Shown here one piece after another: positions 51,921 to 61,278 of a DNA stretch of 64,000 nucleotides. Within the stretch, counting starts at the first letter, position 1. The number at the start of each line of letters is the position of its first letter. The position numbers and the translations under genes were made by a program. The notes beneath the pieces were generated by a model. It did not search any database, had not been told where the DNA came from, and saw only the letters and a program-made list of their open reading frames with translations. The stretch spans positions 558,001-622,000 of the forward strand of contig NZ_JBHRSZ010000004.1 in the NCBI RefSeq assembly GCF_042646085.1, in the 5' to 3' direction. The stretch comes from Litoribrevibacter euphylliae. GTDB lineage: Bacteria; Pseudomonadota; Gammaproteobacteria; Pseudomonadales; Litoribrevibacteraceae.

Positions 51921-51965
51921 ACATATAAGTAAGAAACATATAAGTAAGAAACATATAAGTAAGAA
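51921..51965. repeat. Perfect triple 15-bp tandem repeat
   Basis: ACATATAAGTAAGAA occurs three times without change. The flanks are also alike (CATTAGCACGACAGAC before, CATTAGTACGACAAAC after), in the 180-bp gap between xdhC and the 2Fe-2S subunit gene. It may be a slippage product or a binding array. Confidence 0.9.
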
Positions 51966-52042
51966 AAACATTAGTACGACAAACAGCAGCACGACCAACA
52001 AGAGTTTCCCTTCAGAGGAAATGCATTGATTAGGAGAAGGTA

Positions 52043-52534
52043 ATGATCGAGTTCTATCTCAATGGTCAGAAAGTGACGACCAATGCGGCCGAAGATACCC
52101 CATTGCTCTGGGTAATTCGTGATGAATTTAAACTGAAAGGCACCAAATTTGGCTGTGGCATAGCCATGTGTGGTGCTTGTACTTTGCATGTGAATGGTAA
52201 CGCTGTTCGTTCCTGTTCTTACCCGGTAAGCCTGGTGAAGGGTACTCAGGTGACCACTATTGAGGGGCTGAACAATGAGCACCCGATGCAAAAAGCGTGG
52301 GTTGAAGAGCAGGTGCCTCAATGCGGTTACTGTCAGTCAGGTCAGATTATGCAGGCTGCTACCTTGCTGAAGTACAACCCCAACCCTAGTGATCAGGACA
52401 TCGTCAATCACATGAGTGCCAACTTATGTCGTTGCATGGCTTATAAGCGTATCCAAAAAGCGGTAAAGCGAGCTGCTGCAGATTCAAGCGTGGGAATTTA
52501 TGAACCACAGACGGATAAAGAATTGGAGGCCTAA
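52043..52534 (+). CDS. 2Fe-2S subunit of molybdenum hydroxylase (IorA-like)
   Basis: Electron-transfer subunit of 163 residues with two [2Fe-2S] clusters. The plant-type cluster is bound by CGIAMCGACTLHVNG, and the second by QCGYCQSGQIMQA with NLCRCMAYKRIQKA. It pairs with the large subunit one base downstream. This two-subunit form without a flavin subunit is typical of isoquinoline 1-oxidoreductase-like and acetic-acid-bacterial aldehyde oxidoreductases that pass electrons to cytochrome c. Confidence 0.94.
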   Translation: MIEFYLNGQKVTTNAAEDTPLLWVIRDEFKLKGTKFGCGIAMCGACTLHVNGNAVRSCSYPVSLVKGTQVTTIEGLNNEHPMQKAWVEEQVPQCGYCQSGQIMQAATLLKYNPNPSDQDIVNHMSANLCRCMAYKRIQKAVKRAAADSSVGIYEPQTDKELEA

Positions 52535-52535
52535 G

Positions 52536-54830
52536 ATGAGATCATTAAAAGCGTTAAAACATAAAACGACCATTTCACGTCGTAATTTCATGATCGGCTC
52601 CGTCAGTGGCTCTCTGATGATGGCGTTTGCACCGGGCGTGATGGCGTCTACGGTGTCTGCCACTGAATCCCTCAAAAATAAAGTCTTCTCACCAACCATC
52701 TGGTTTGAAATTAAGGGTTCCGGTGAGGTTGTAGTGAATATCTCAAAGGCAGAAATGGGTCAGCACGTCGGTTCGGCATTGGCTCGTATTGTTGCGGATG
52801 AACTGGGAGCAGACTGGGAACAAGTGAGTATTCATCATGTGGATACAGACCCGAAATGGGGCTTTATGGTGACCGGAGGTTCCTGGTCGATTTTTACCTC
52901 ATATAAACCGCTTTCCCAAGCGGGGGCTGCCGGTCGGATTGCCTTGATTGACGCTGCAGCGAAACTGAAAGGGGTTTCTGCCAAAGACTGCACAACTGAG
53001 AATGGCCATGTTCTAACACCAAAAGGTAAGGTGAGCTTTGGGGAGTTGGTTCAAAAAGGGCAGTTTAACCAGACGTTTGATCAAGAAGCGTTGGCAAAAA
53101 TGCCTATTAAAGCGAAGGCCAATCATAAATTAATTGGCGGTCACTTTAAGGCGTTGGACATTCCTGCGAAAACCAATGGCACAGCAAAATACGGAATCGA
53201 CGTTGAAATCGAAGGGATGGTCTATGCTCGCCCGATTGTGCCGCCAACTCGCTATGGCAGCAAAGTGGTCACGGTGAATGACAGTCAGGCAAAAGCGGTT
53301 AAGGGTTATCTTGGCTATGAAATTCTGAAAGACCCCAGTGAGACGCTACAAGGCTGGGTATCCGTGTTGGCGTCGGATTATCCAACTGCGATGAAAGTAG
53401 CGGACTTGGTGAAGGTGACGTATCAAGCCGGGCCGACGGCCAAGGTTTCCGAACAAGATATTCTTGATGAAGGTACTCGACAGGTAAATGATGCCTCAGA
53501 GGGGTATTTATTTGTGGATGACGGCGATGTGACGGGTGCCAGTAAGTCCGCAGACACACATTTAGATGCCATCTACCGAACTAATACGGCGTTGCATTTT
53601 GCACTTGAACCGTTAAATGCCACTGTTCACTTTGATAAAGGTATTTGGCATGTTCACGGTGGAAACCAGTGGCAGTCACTGACCTTGCCAACCTTGGCTA
53701 AAGCTTTAGGTGTGGAGCAAGAAAAAGTGATCATGCATCAATACTATTTAGGTGGTGGTTTTGGTCGTCGCTTGTGGGGTGATTATTTGATCCCGGCAGC
53801 GTTGACGGCGAAGCAGATTGGCAAGCCGGTTAAGTTGTTATTCACCCGAGCGGATGACTCCCGATTTGACCAAGTGCGTTCACCATCGGTCGCGCGCTTA
53901 GATGCCAGTTTGGATGCTCAAGGGCAATTGACAGGTTTGGAGCATGCCTTTTCAGCAGGTTGGCCAACTCTGACCATGGCACCTGGGTTCATGCCTGAAA
54001 GTGTTGATAAAAAAGGCAAGATCGATCCCTTTTCTTCCAGTGGTGCTGACCATTGGTACAGCATGAGAAACCATCGGGCTCGCGCAATTAATAATGATTT
54101 GGCTCAACAAACGTTCTTGCCTGGTTGGTTACGTTCAGTGGGGCAAGGCTGGATTGTATGGGGGTTGGAATCTTTCATTGATGAGATTGCTCATAAAGCT
54201 GGCGTTGACCCAGTTCAGTTCCGACTGTCAATGTTGGATGGCCAAGGTAAGCAGGCTGGACGTGCGCCAGAAAGTGTGGGTGGCGCATTGCGCCTGAAGA
54301 ACACTCTGGAACGGCTGGTGAAACGCATAGGGTATGGTAAGTCATTACCTGCTGATGAAGGTATTGGTATCGCTATTACTGCCGGTCAGGAACGCACCAT
54401 GCCAGCCTGGATTGCAACGGCTGCTCATGTGAAGGTGGATCGTTCTACGGGCAAGATTGATGTTAAAAAGGTCACTATGGTGGCGGATGCCGGGGTGATT
54501 GTTCATCCGGATGGTGCCTTGGCTCAGCTCGAAGGCAGTGCGTATTGGGGCGTGAGTCTGGCACTGCACGAATTCACCGAAATTGAACAAGGTCAGGTGA
54601 AGGATGTAAACCTAAATAGTTACTTGCCATTGCGTATGAATGATGCGCCCGAGTTGGATATTGAATTGGTCGAAAGTGATCAGGTGCCAACCGGATTGGG
54701 TGAGCCAGGCGTGATCGGCGTAGCTCCGGCCATTGGTAATGCGGTGTTTAACGCTGTGGGTGTCCGTCTGCGTGACTTACCGATGAAGCCGCAACATGTA
54801 CTCGATGCATTAAATAAGGAGACGGTGTGA
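52536..54830 (+). CDS. Molybdenum cofactor-binding large subunit (IorB-like)
   Basis: Catalytic subunit of a xanthine-oxidase-family hydroxylase, 764 residues from ATG 52536 (GGAGG seven bases upstream). A Tat signal (SRRNFMIGSVSG) implies export of the folded complex to the periplasm. The molybdopterin-binding motif is YYLGGGFGRRLWGDY near residue 410, and the catalytic Glu lies in TGLGEPGVIGVAPAIGN near the end. Members hydroxylate N-heterocycles or oxidise aldehydes. The following cytochrome gene overlaps the stop codon by one base. Confidence 0.92.
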   Translation: MRSLKALKHKTTISRRNFMIGSVSGSLMMAFAPGVMASTVSATESLKNKVFSPTIWFEIKGSGEVVVNISKAEMGQHVGSALARIVADELGADWEQVSIHHVDTDPKWGFMVTGGSWSIFTSYKPLSQAGAAGRIALIDAAAKLKGVSAKDCTTENGHVLTPKGKVSFGELVQKGQFNQTFDQEALAKMPIKAKANHKLIGGHFKALDIPAKTNGTAKYGIDVEIEGMVYARPIVPPTRYGSKVVTVNDSQAKAVKGYLGYEILKDPSETLQGWVSVLASDYPTAMKVADLVKVTYQAGPTAKVSEQDILDEGTRQVNDASEGYLFVDDGDVTGASKSADTHLDAIYRTNTALHFALEPLNATVHFDKGIWHVHGGNQWQSLTLPTLAKALGVEQEKVIMHQYYLGGGFGRRLWGDYLIPAALTAKQIGKPVKLLFTRADDSRFDQVRSPSVARLDASLDAQGQLTGLEHAFSAGWPTLTMAPGFMPESVDKKGKIDPFSSSGADHWYSMRNHRARAINNDLAQQTFLPGWLRSVGQGWIVWGLESFIDEIAHKAGVDPVQFRLSMLDGQGKQAGRAPESVGGALRLKNTLERLVKRIGYGKSLPADEGIGIAITAGQERTMPAWIATAAHVKVDRSTGKIDVKKVTMVADAGVIVHPDGALAQLEGSAYWGVSLALHEFTEIEQGQVKDVNLNSYLPLRMNDAPELDIELVESDQVPTGLGEPGVIGVAPAIGNAVFNAVGVRLRDLPMKPQHVLDALNKETV

Positions 54831-55522
54831 TGGTCTCTTTGTTTACTCTCACTTGGCGTTATCTACTGGCAATCCTTAGTGTCTTTGTCGTGTCTAACAC
54901 GGCTTTTAGTGATGCTTATCAGGACTATAAGGCGTCACCGAATGGTGAAACGGCATTTGAGTATCTGCATCAAGTGGCTACACATCCAAGGTGCAGTAAT
55001 TGTCATGGCGTTATGGACGGTGGTGTTCATCGGCCAACCGTGGGCGACGAACGTCGACCACATCCAATGAATATCAGCAGTGCTAATAATCTTAGGTTAA
55101 CCGTAGAAAACCATCATTTTGTGCAGGTGCCCAACTCGACCCAGCCGGTCAATTGCAGAAGCTGTCACCAAAACAAGAATGGCGCTTCACCCGGTATGCC
55201 ACCGGGGGCAGCGAACGATCTGATGCCGGGCTTTGTCTGGCACATGCCGCCACCGACCATGATAGTGCCAGCCGATATTTCGCCAACACAATTGTGCGCA
55301 AATTGGTTAGATCCAGCCAAGAACAGTTTTTTGGCGTTTCGTGGTAGTCGTGACGATATGAAAACTTTTGAAAAAGAGTTTGTTCATCATGTCAGTGACG
55401 ACCCTTTGATTCGTTGGGCATGGAATCCTGGCCCAGGGCGGTCGCCTGCTCCTGGTACACATCAAGAGTTTGTGACGGCTATGCAGCTTTGGATCGACCA
55501 AGATGCCCCTTGCCCTAACTAA
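54830..55522 (+). CDS. Exported diheme cytochrome c
   Basis: A 230-residue protein with an N-terminal hydrophobic signal (YLLAILSVFVVSNTAFSDA) and two heme c motifs, CSNCH and CRSCH, about 60 residues apart; PHPMNISS and PPGAANDLMPGF segments may give axial Met or His ligands. It would take electrons from the periplasmic molybdenum hydroxylase, as cytochromes do in IorAB-like systems. ATG 54830 overlaps the large-subunit stop. I do not recognise a close named family. Confidence 0.85.
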   Translation: MVSLFTLTWRYLLAILSVFVVSNTAFSDAYQDYKASPNGETAFEYLHQVATHPRCSNCHGVMDGGVHRPTVGDERRPHPMNISSANNLRLTVENHHFVQVPNSTQPVNCRSCHQNKNGASPGMPPGAANDLMPGFVWHMPPPTMIVPADISPTQLCANWLDPAKNSFLAFRGSRDDMKTFEKEFVHHVSDDPLIRWAWNPGPGRSPAPGTHQEFVTAMQLWIDQDAPCPN

Positions 55523-55532
55523 CAGGTGATTT

Positions 55533-56678
55533 ATGACGGCACATCATCCTTGTATTTATTTGGACTATGCGGCCACGACACCTGTTGACCCTGCAGTGAT
55601 TCAGGCTATGAATCACTGCATGTCATTTGATGGTTCGTTTGGTAATGCTGCGTCTGTGTATCATCCCTTTGGTTGGGACTCAGCAGAGCTTATTGACGGC
55701 GCTAAAGAGCAAGTGGCTAAGTTGATAGGTGCTGCTCCTTCTGAACTGGTGTTTACTTCCGGTGCGACTGAATCCATCAATCTGGCGTTGAAAGGTCTGG
55801 CGTTGCATCCTGACAACTCCAAGCGCCATATCATAACCTCTGCGACTGAACACAAAGCGGTGTTGGATGTCTGTGCTTTTCTAGAGCAAAAGGGATTCAG
55901 TATCACCTATTTGAACCCGGATCAGCAGGGGATCATCAACAAGGATCAAGTACTCTCTGCGATGCAGGACGATACCTTGTTGGTTAGCTTGATGCATGTA
56001 AACAACGAAACGGGCGTGATTCAGAACATAACCGAGATTGGTGAGTTATGCCGATCAAAATCAGTATTGTTTCATGTGGATGCGGCACAAAGCGCAGGAA
56101 AACTCGTAATTGATGTTAAACATTCGAATATAGATCTATTGTCTTTGTCGGCTCATAAATTTTATGGGCCGAAAGGCGTTGGCGCTCTGTTTATATGTCG
56201 AGGTTTACCAACTCATCTTTCGCCGATGATACATGGCGGAGGGCATCAGAAGGGTATGCGCTCCGGTACGCTTCCGACACAACAAATTGTTGGCCTGGGT
56301 AAGGCCTGTGAGATTGCAATGGAGCGCATGGATGCCGATTTGAACATCACACAAGCGCATTATGATCGGGTGGTTGACTCTGTGTCTGGCTTGTCTGGTG
56401 TGATCATAAACGGAGATCAAGACCGTCATTATCCAGGCATTCTAAATCTATCGTTTCCTGGTAGAGACAGTGAAGAGCTGATGATGCGCTTGAAACGCTT
56501 CGCGGTATCGTCAGGCTCTGCGTGTTCATCTGCAGATCGAAAGCCTTCTCATGTACTTCTGGCGATGGGGCGTTCAGCTGATCTTGCTCATTCTTCATTA
56601 CGAATCAGTTTTGGGCGTTATACCTCTGAGGACGATGTGAAGCATCTGATTCAAGCCCTTAGCGCGCTGTTTCCTTGA
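55533..56678 (+). CDS. Cysteine desulfurase (NifS/IscS-like)
   Basis: PLP enzyme of 381 residues that takes sulfur from cysteine. YLDYAATTPVDPAVIQAM begins the fold; the PLP Lys is in SLSAHKFYGPKGVGAL; the mobile Cys is in SSGSACSSADRKPSHVL. It lies ten bases after the cytochrome gene as the last gene of the cluster. In this context it probably provides the sulfur that converts the molybdenum cofactor into its sulfido form, working with XdhC, rather than being the housekeeping IscS. No iscU-type scaffold is near. Confidence 0.9.
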   Translation: MTAHHPCIYLDYAATTPVDPAVIQAMNHCMSFDGSFGNAASVYHPFGWDSAELIDGAKEQVAKLIGAAPSELVFTSGATESINLALKGLALHPDNSKRHIITSATEHKAVLDVCAFLEQKGFSITYLNPDQQGIINKDQVLSAMQDDTLLVSLMHVNNETGVIQNITEIGELCRSKSVLFHVDAAQSAGKLVIDVKHSNIDLLSLSAHKFYGPKGVGALFICRGLPTHLSPMIHGGGHQKGMRSGTLPTQQIVGLGKACEIAMERMDADLNITQAHYDRVVDSVSGLSGVIINGDQDRHYPGILNLSFPGRDSEELMMRLKRFAVSSGSACSSADRKPSHVLLAMGRSADLAHSSLRISFGRYTSEDDVKHLIQALSALFP

Positions 56679-56950
56679 TGGTATTTCAGGTTTCAGCTTT
56701 TTCACTATTCTATGATCAATAGCCATCGAACCGTTTAATCCTGCACCTATGATGAAGTGGTAGCGATTGTTTCAGCGATGTTAATAACGTGGGGTTTTCA
56801 GATAGGGGGCGTGGCAAAGAATTTAATAACCGAGAATCAAATTTACGTAATACCTTTGCTATGTCTATGAGTACGGTCACTTCGTTTCACTTTGTTGATG
56901 GGCATTATCTGTGAATGGAGCTATCTGTTGTACTCTCTATGTCAGTATTT

Positions 56951-57637
56951 TTATACGGATCTTCGCATGCTCACCTGTTGATGTGTTTTTACACTTTCCA
57001 AATACTTAAGTTCATTGGTGATGATGGCTCTGTTTAAGGCTGAAACATCGGCAATGTTCTCAACCAGCGCAAGATAGTCAGAAATGAAGCGATGGAAGTA
57101 GCCCAAACCAAGGGTCTTAAAGACGAGACGACTCTTTTTGAGAAACTTAATTTTACTTTGGTCGTTCAACAACTGAATGATGTATTGAGATAACTCATCG
57201 AATAGCTTCAGAATTTCTCCATGCTTTTCAATGTAGTCAGCAGGCATCTTTAAAGACTCATAAAGTTCTGTTGAAGAGCCTTCTTGTGCCGTCAATGTTA
57301 TCTCTTGAGCAATGGACACATTGAACTCAGAGATCAAAACGTGAAGTTCGAGAGGAATCAGAATAGGGGTTTTATCTGAGAGCGTTTTTTCTACTAACTC
57401 AATTTTCTTGCTGGTTTTAAGTACTGCATTGGAATCCAGGCCTTGATTGACGATGTCGGAATAGAAGGCTAACAGTTGCTGTTCTTGACGATCTTTGGTT
57501 AAGGGTAAGTGCCTGTTATAAAAATTGGATTTCTGATGGTCTTCGATGGCGGTTATGAGGTGGGTCCCGTGCTTTTGAGAAATAGCCTCGTTAACGGAGT
57601 GTAGGCGAGAGAACAACTCGGATAGTTTTCTTTTCAT
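56951..57637 (-). CDS. Helical protein, possibly FFLEELY-motif-like
   Basis: A 228-residue, mostly helical soluble protein. AFYSDIVNQGLDSNAVLK followed by ILIPLELHVLISEFNVSIA resembles the order seen in the FFLEELY-motif proteins of gammaproteobacteria, and the C-terminal GYFHRFISDYLALVENIADV is like their last helix, but the signature itself is not intact. The function of that family is unknown. It stands between a 270-bp gap and the divergent pseudopilin gene. Confidence 0.5.
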   Translation of the reverse strand: MKRKLSELFSRLHSVNEAISQKHGTHLITAIEDHQKSNFYNRHLPLTKDRQEQQLLAFYSDIVNQGLDSNAVLKTSKKIELVEKTLSDKTPILIPLELHVLISEFNVSIAQEITLTAQEGSSTELYESLKMPADYIEKHGEILKLFDELSQYIIQLLNDQSKIKFLKKSRLVFKTLGLGYFHRFISDYLALVENIADVSALNRAIITNELKYLESVKTHQQVSMRRSV

Positions 57638-57749
57638 GATGGCATTAGGTCAGTACAATAAATTAATGTAGGATTGTACTACAATTTTACCTGCCGTAAA
57701 TTAGTAGGGCGGGTTTAATATAAGGGTTGTGACGTTGTACGTGCTGAAA

Positions 57750-58313
57750 ATGAATAAGAATGTGGGTTTCACCCTGATTGAACTGGTCGCTGTGATAGTA
57801 ATTCTAGGCATCCTCTCTGCGTTTGCCCTTCCTCGGTTTGCATCCATTAGTGATGATGCGCATGAGAGTGTTGCTAAAGGGGTGTTTGCTGCGTTTGAGT
57901 CTGGGGTCAAAATTTTTCATGCTTGCTATGTTGCAAAGGGAAGTGGTGGATTCAGAACCGATCTGAATTGTTTCGGGAATGATTCAGTGGCCTCGGCCGT
58001 TACGGGATACCCATTAGGAACAACCACCGGAAGCTCTGCCAACGGCACAATCTTAAACGGCGCTAACTGTCAGGAACTCTGGGAAACTCTGTTGGAACAT
58101 AATGACTTTGTGTTGGCGTTCCATACCGATGCTAACTTCGTGTCAGGAAATGACATCATCTATTGGTACGCAGGAGGCGATGTAACATCGAACTCGACTT
58201 ACTGTTACTACAACTACATTGCGGATGACCCAAGAAAAGGCCAGGAGAATTGGCAGATGCGTTATTATCCAGCTACAGGAGATGTAACCATTGGCCGTGA
58301 GACCTTGGGTTAA
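57750..58313 (+). CDS. Type IV pilin-like/pseudopilin protein
   Basis: Prepilin-type protein of 187 residues from ATG 57750, giving the short basic leader MNKNVG before FTLIELVAVIVILGILSAFA, the N-methylation/cleavage motif with the conserved Glu at +5. The globular part has two Cys pairs (HACYVAKG, DLNCFGN, NCQELW, TYCYYNY). An upstream GTG start is possible but would lengthen the leader. It stands alone, without pilus assembly genes; it may be a minor pilin or an MSHA/secretion pseudopilin. Confidence 0.85.
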   Translation: MNKNVGFTLIELVAVIVILGILSAFALPRFASISDDAHESVAKGVFAAFESGVKIFHACYVAKGSGGFRTDLNCFGNDSVASAVTGYPLGTTTGSSANGTILNGANCQELWETLLEHNDFVLAFHTDANFVSGNDIIYWYAGGDVTSNSTYCYYNYIADDPRKGQENWQMRYYPATGDVTIGRETLG

Positions 58314-58377
58314 CTCAATTAGATTATTTCAGATTTGGTCTTTGCCAAGTTGTAGTTGAAGGTGCTATGACTTCTCC

Positions 58378-59805
58378 TCAGCCTCCCTTCATCTCCTCAA
58401 TACACGCTCTAAGCGTGTTACTAATGCGCGTCTGGTTTCTGATCATTTGTAAATGAGGCCAGGTGGCTTGTTCGCCTTTTAGAATAAGGTAGTTCAGTTC
58501 TTTCTCATTCGGGTTAATCATGAACTTCTTATACCAGCCAATGGGGAATTTAGGGTGGATTGTGATATCGCCCAAGTAATCTTGATCCAGTAAGAGTTCA
58601 GCGTAACTCAGGCTTGCGTTGAACGGTTGTCTGGTGATTCGACGTTGCGCCAGCTTGATCATGGCGTTGCCTTGGCTTACCAAGGATGAGATGGCTACAT
58701 CTTTTATTAGGGCTACTATTCCAGGCTTTTGTCTTTGAGATACGAAAGGTAGAATGTGGGGGTTGGCCTGACTTACGATAAAGTAATTGACGTTGAATAA
58801 ACGACTGATTCGTTGCCTTGGAATGTCGGATGCAATGGCACCGTCACACCAGGTTTCCGTGGGGAGATAATCCTGTTCTGCTTCATTAGTACCTTCATGA
58901 GTTCCTGACCTTCTGGCTTTCAGTGATGCCGGAGGAAATAACCCAGGAACAGAGCACGATGCCTTCGAAGCTGTAGTAATTAAAACATCGGGTGCTGTTA
59001 AATGATTCAAGATTCTGGGTTTCTGGCCTGGTCGGGTAGGGGATACGGTGATGCTAACGCTTCGCCCTGTTTTCTGATACGCCTCCGCAAAGGTATAGGG
59101 CTTTATGTTGCTTTCAATACAGGTCTTGAGTTGTGTTTCATCCATCCATGCGCCTTGCTTGATTTTTTGCGTTAAAGGCAAAGGCTTCAAGGGTTGATAA
59201 TGTGCGTTCTCGGGGGTGTTAAATAACTCGGTCAGTTCTTCATCTGTGTGCGTTGCAATAATGCCTGCCGCAATTGAGCCCATGCTTGTTCCTGAAACGA
59301 TGTCTGGCAGTAAGTGCTGATCAAATAAGGATTTAACAACGCCAATATGGGCAATCCCAAAGGTACCGCCACCACTTAACATCAGTGCCGGACGACCAAA
59401 ATTCTTTTCTACCTGACTAAAGCGCTTCAGTTTGTCGTCCTGTGTCATGTTAGGCAGAGCCGTTTTGGCAAGAAGCTCGATACCCTCGGTGACTGTGTCG
59501 AGGTAGGCTTCAACTTCGCTGTTACAGAATTGGTGAAGCCTGACGTTATTCAGTTCCCCGACCATTTGATGCAAGGATTCATCCAGAAAACGACTCAGCT
59601 CCACTAATCGCGAGTGGTTGATTAAGTTCGCCAAGCGTTCAGTGTGATTCGTTAATAAAGACCGGGAGGATTCAAAGTTGTCATACCTTGAGCTGTTATA
59701 ACGTGAGCTGGCGTAATCCGATTGCTTGGTTGATTCATGCAGTGATAGCCATTCGTTATAGGTTTTCACATTAGATAATTGCTTATTTGATAGTGAAACT
59801 TTCAT
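58378..59805 (-). CDS. Patatin-like phospholipase with DUF3336-type N-terminus
   Basis: Predicted lipid acyl hydrolase of 475 residues. The oxyanion motif is LSGGGTFGIAHIG, the nucleophile Ser in IVSGTSMGSIAAG, and the catalytic Asp in TWCDGAIASDIP. The N-terminal about 110 residues (YNEWLSLHESTKQSDYASSR) match DUF3336-containing patatins, which include triacylglycerol lipases; LSYAELLLDQDYLGDITIHP is a C-terminal family segment. No signal peptide is present. It likely turns over storage or membrane lipid in the cytoplasm. Confidence 0.9.
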   Translation of the reverse strand: MKVSLSNKQLSNVKTYNEWLSLHESTKQSDYASSRYNSSRYDNFESSRSLLTNHTERLANLINHSRLVELSRFLDESLHQMVGELNNVRLHQFCNSEVEAYLDTVTEGIELLAKTALPNMTQDDKLKRFSQVEKNFGRPALMLSGGGTFGIAHIGVVKSLFDQHLLPDIVSGTSMGSIAAGIIATHTDEELTELFNTPENAHYQPLKPLPLTQKIKQGAWMDETQLKTCIESNIKPYTFAEAYQKTGRSVSITVSPTRPGQKPRILNHLTAPDVLITTASKASCSVPGLFPPASLKARRSGTHEGTNEAEQDYLPTETWCDGAIASDIPRQRISRLFNVNYFIVSQANPHILPFVSQRQKPGIVALIKDVAISSLVSQGNAMIKLAQRRITRQPFNASLSYAELLLDQDYLGDITIHPKFPIGWYKKFMINPNEKELNYLILKGEQATWPHLQMIRNQTRISNTLRACIEEMKGG

Positions 59806-60086
59806 CTACTTTCCTGGCTGCATTGTGTGAATTTTAGTTCAGGTAGGCGTTCGTTATAGCATGTTTACAGCGGAAAATCGGTGATAGTAAGATATACGTG
59901 GTACAAAGACTATTCAGACTCGTTATTTTGAGCAAGGTAAGGACGAATTTGTAATTGAAGAGCTGGTTGACTTAGGCCTGTTAGGCATTGGGTAATCCAG
60001 CCACTTCTTATGTAAAAGTAAGAGGCTCATTAAGGCTACTTATCAAAAGTGACTGGATCTTTAGTATGTATCGAATAGAGGGGGTG

Positions 60087-61127
60087 TTATTTCTGCGTCA
60101 GCAACTCAGGTGCATACAGCGCACTCTGGAATTCAGGTACGTACTCGTATTTCATCACATCTCCTAATTTTAATGACTTGATGTACTGAGACAGTTCTCC
60201 ACCGTTCAATTTAAGATTCACTGAATCGTTGTCTGAGTTGGTACCATAGCTTAGTTGTCTTGATACCGCATAGCCCGTGGTGAGCTGGCCTTTGGCATCT
60301 ATGTTTGTGAAGCTGTTGGTTACCAAGGCTGCGTCCGTAGATAGGTCTTCCAGCTTTTGTGCTTCAAAAGTAACGTCTACTTTACCTGTCTTCCTGTCAT
60401 AGATTTCATACGTCACCGTTTGGTCGTTCTCGCTGAGGTTGATTCTGGTGAGCCATTTAGGAAGGTTGTAACCAACAATTCCTCGAACTCTTGCAAGTTC
60501 CGTGTCTACCGGAAGTTTAAGCACATAACCCCAAAAGTCTTTCGACATTGACTGGCCAATCAGTGTCAGCGGGCCTAGATTGGAACTGCCCGGTTCGTTG
60601 GTGATGATCGACAAGGCAATTTCGTTGTAGCTGTCGTTATCGCAGTAGTGATAGGCGTAAGCAGTAAACGCGACCAACCCTCGACCTGGCCAGATTTGAA
60701 GGGGCTGAACTTGCTCAAGTACTTCAGATGGCATCAATTCTCTGAGGCGGTCAATATCGGCAGTAAACACCGCCGTTACCTTGCTGTTCTTGTAATAGAA
60801 GTTCGGTGAGTAGGATTCAAAGCCAATATCTACTTTGGTCTTCTTGAGTTGTTTGAACCAACTTAAATCCACATCCGGTGCTTCGGATTGAATCACATGT
60901 AATGGTGGATTCGAGCGGTATCTATCGTATAAACCACCCTTAACGACAGGCACTTTATAACCTGCAATATCAATGATTGAGCTATTTGTAATGGGATTCG
61001 TATTTGTAGTGGTATGAGCCGCTTTTGTATTTTCTTCTACAGTATTCCTTAAGTTTTCTGCAAAAGAAGTGAAAGCTAACGCGTTCAGCAATACACCGAT
61101 TAGGAGTGAAATAAGTTTGATCTTCAT
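60087..61127 (-). CDS. Exported acetoacetate decarboxylase-family protein
   Basis: A 346-residue protein with a signal peptide (LISLLIGVLLNALAFTSFA), unusual because acetoacetate decarboxylases are cytoplasmic. The fold is suggested by YNEIALSIITNEPG, FWGYVLKLPVDTELARVRG and GYNLPKWLTRI, where the Lys could be the Schiff-base Lys of GYPK in true decarboxylases. After the signal comes a Thr/Asn-rich linker (about 25-50). Its promoter carries a MerR-type TTGACC with a 19-bp spacer, like that of the epimerase-like gene opposite. The substrate is unknown; it may not decarboxylate at all. Confidence 0.75.
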   Translation of the reverse strand: MKIKLISLLIGVLLNALAFTSFAENLRNTVEENTKAAHTTTNTNPITNSSIIDIAGYKVPVVKGGLYDRYRSNPPLHVIQSEAPDVDLSWFKQLKKTKVDIGFESYSPNFYYKNSKVTAVFTADIDRLRELMPSEVLEQVQPLQIWPGRGLVAFTAYAYHYCDNDSYNEIALSIITNEPGSSNLGPLTLIGQSMSKDFWGYVLKLPVDTELARVRGIVGYNLPKWLTRINLSENDQTVTYEIYDRKTGKVDVTFEAQKLEDLSTDAALVTNSFTNIDAKGQLTTGYAVSRQLSYGTNSDNDSVNLKLNGGELSQYIKSLKLGDVMKYEYVPEFQSALYAPELLTQK

Positions 61128-61187
61128 CTTTGTATACCTCTGTATGAATGATGAATGTCACAGAGCAATGTCTGGTGTCTGAAACAG

Positions 61188-61218
61188 AGGCTAACCTTGA
61201 ACTGAACTTTAAGGTCAA
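61188..61218 (-). promoter_or_regulatory. MerR-type promoter of the ADC-like gene
   Basis: On the minus strand: TTGACC, a 19-bp spacer (TTAAAGTTCAGTTCAAGGT) and TAGCCT. The spacer contains a dyad of ACCTT/AAGGT type. The -10 is poor, as expected of a promoter needing activation. It lies about 60 bp upstream of the start at 61127. Confidence 0.6.
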
Positions 61219-61278
61219 GCGTTAAGTTTAATATTTTTTGAAAACTCTTTACGCTTAAAAGAATGAAAATTTAAGGTG

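Noticed and set aside
51921..51965. CRISPR array
   Set aside because: The three 15-bp units are directly adjacent without spacers, and there are no cas genes.
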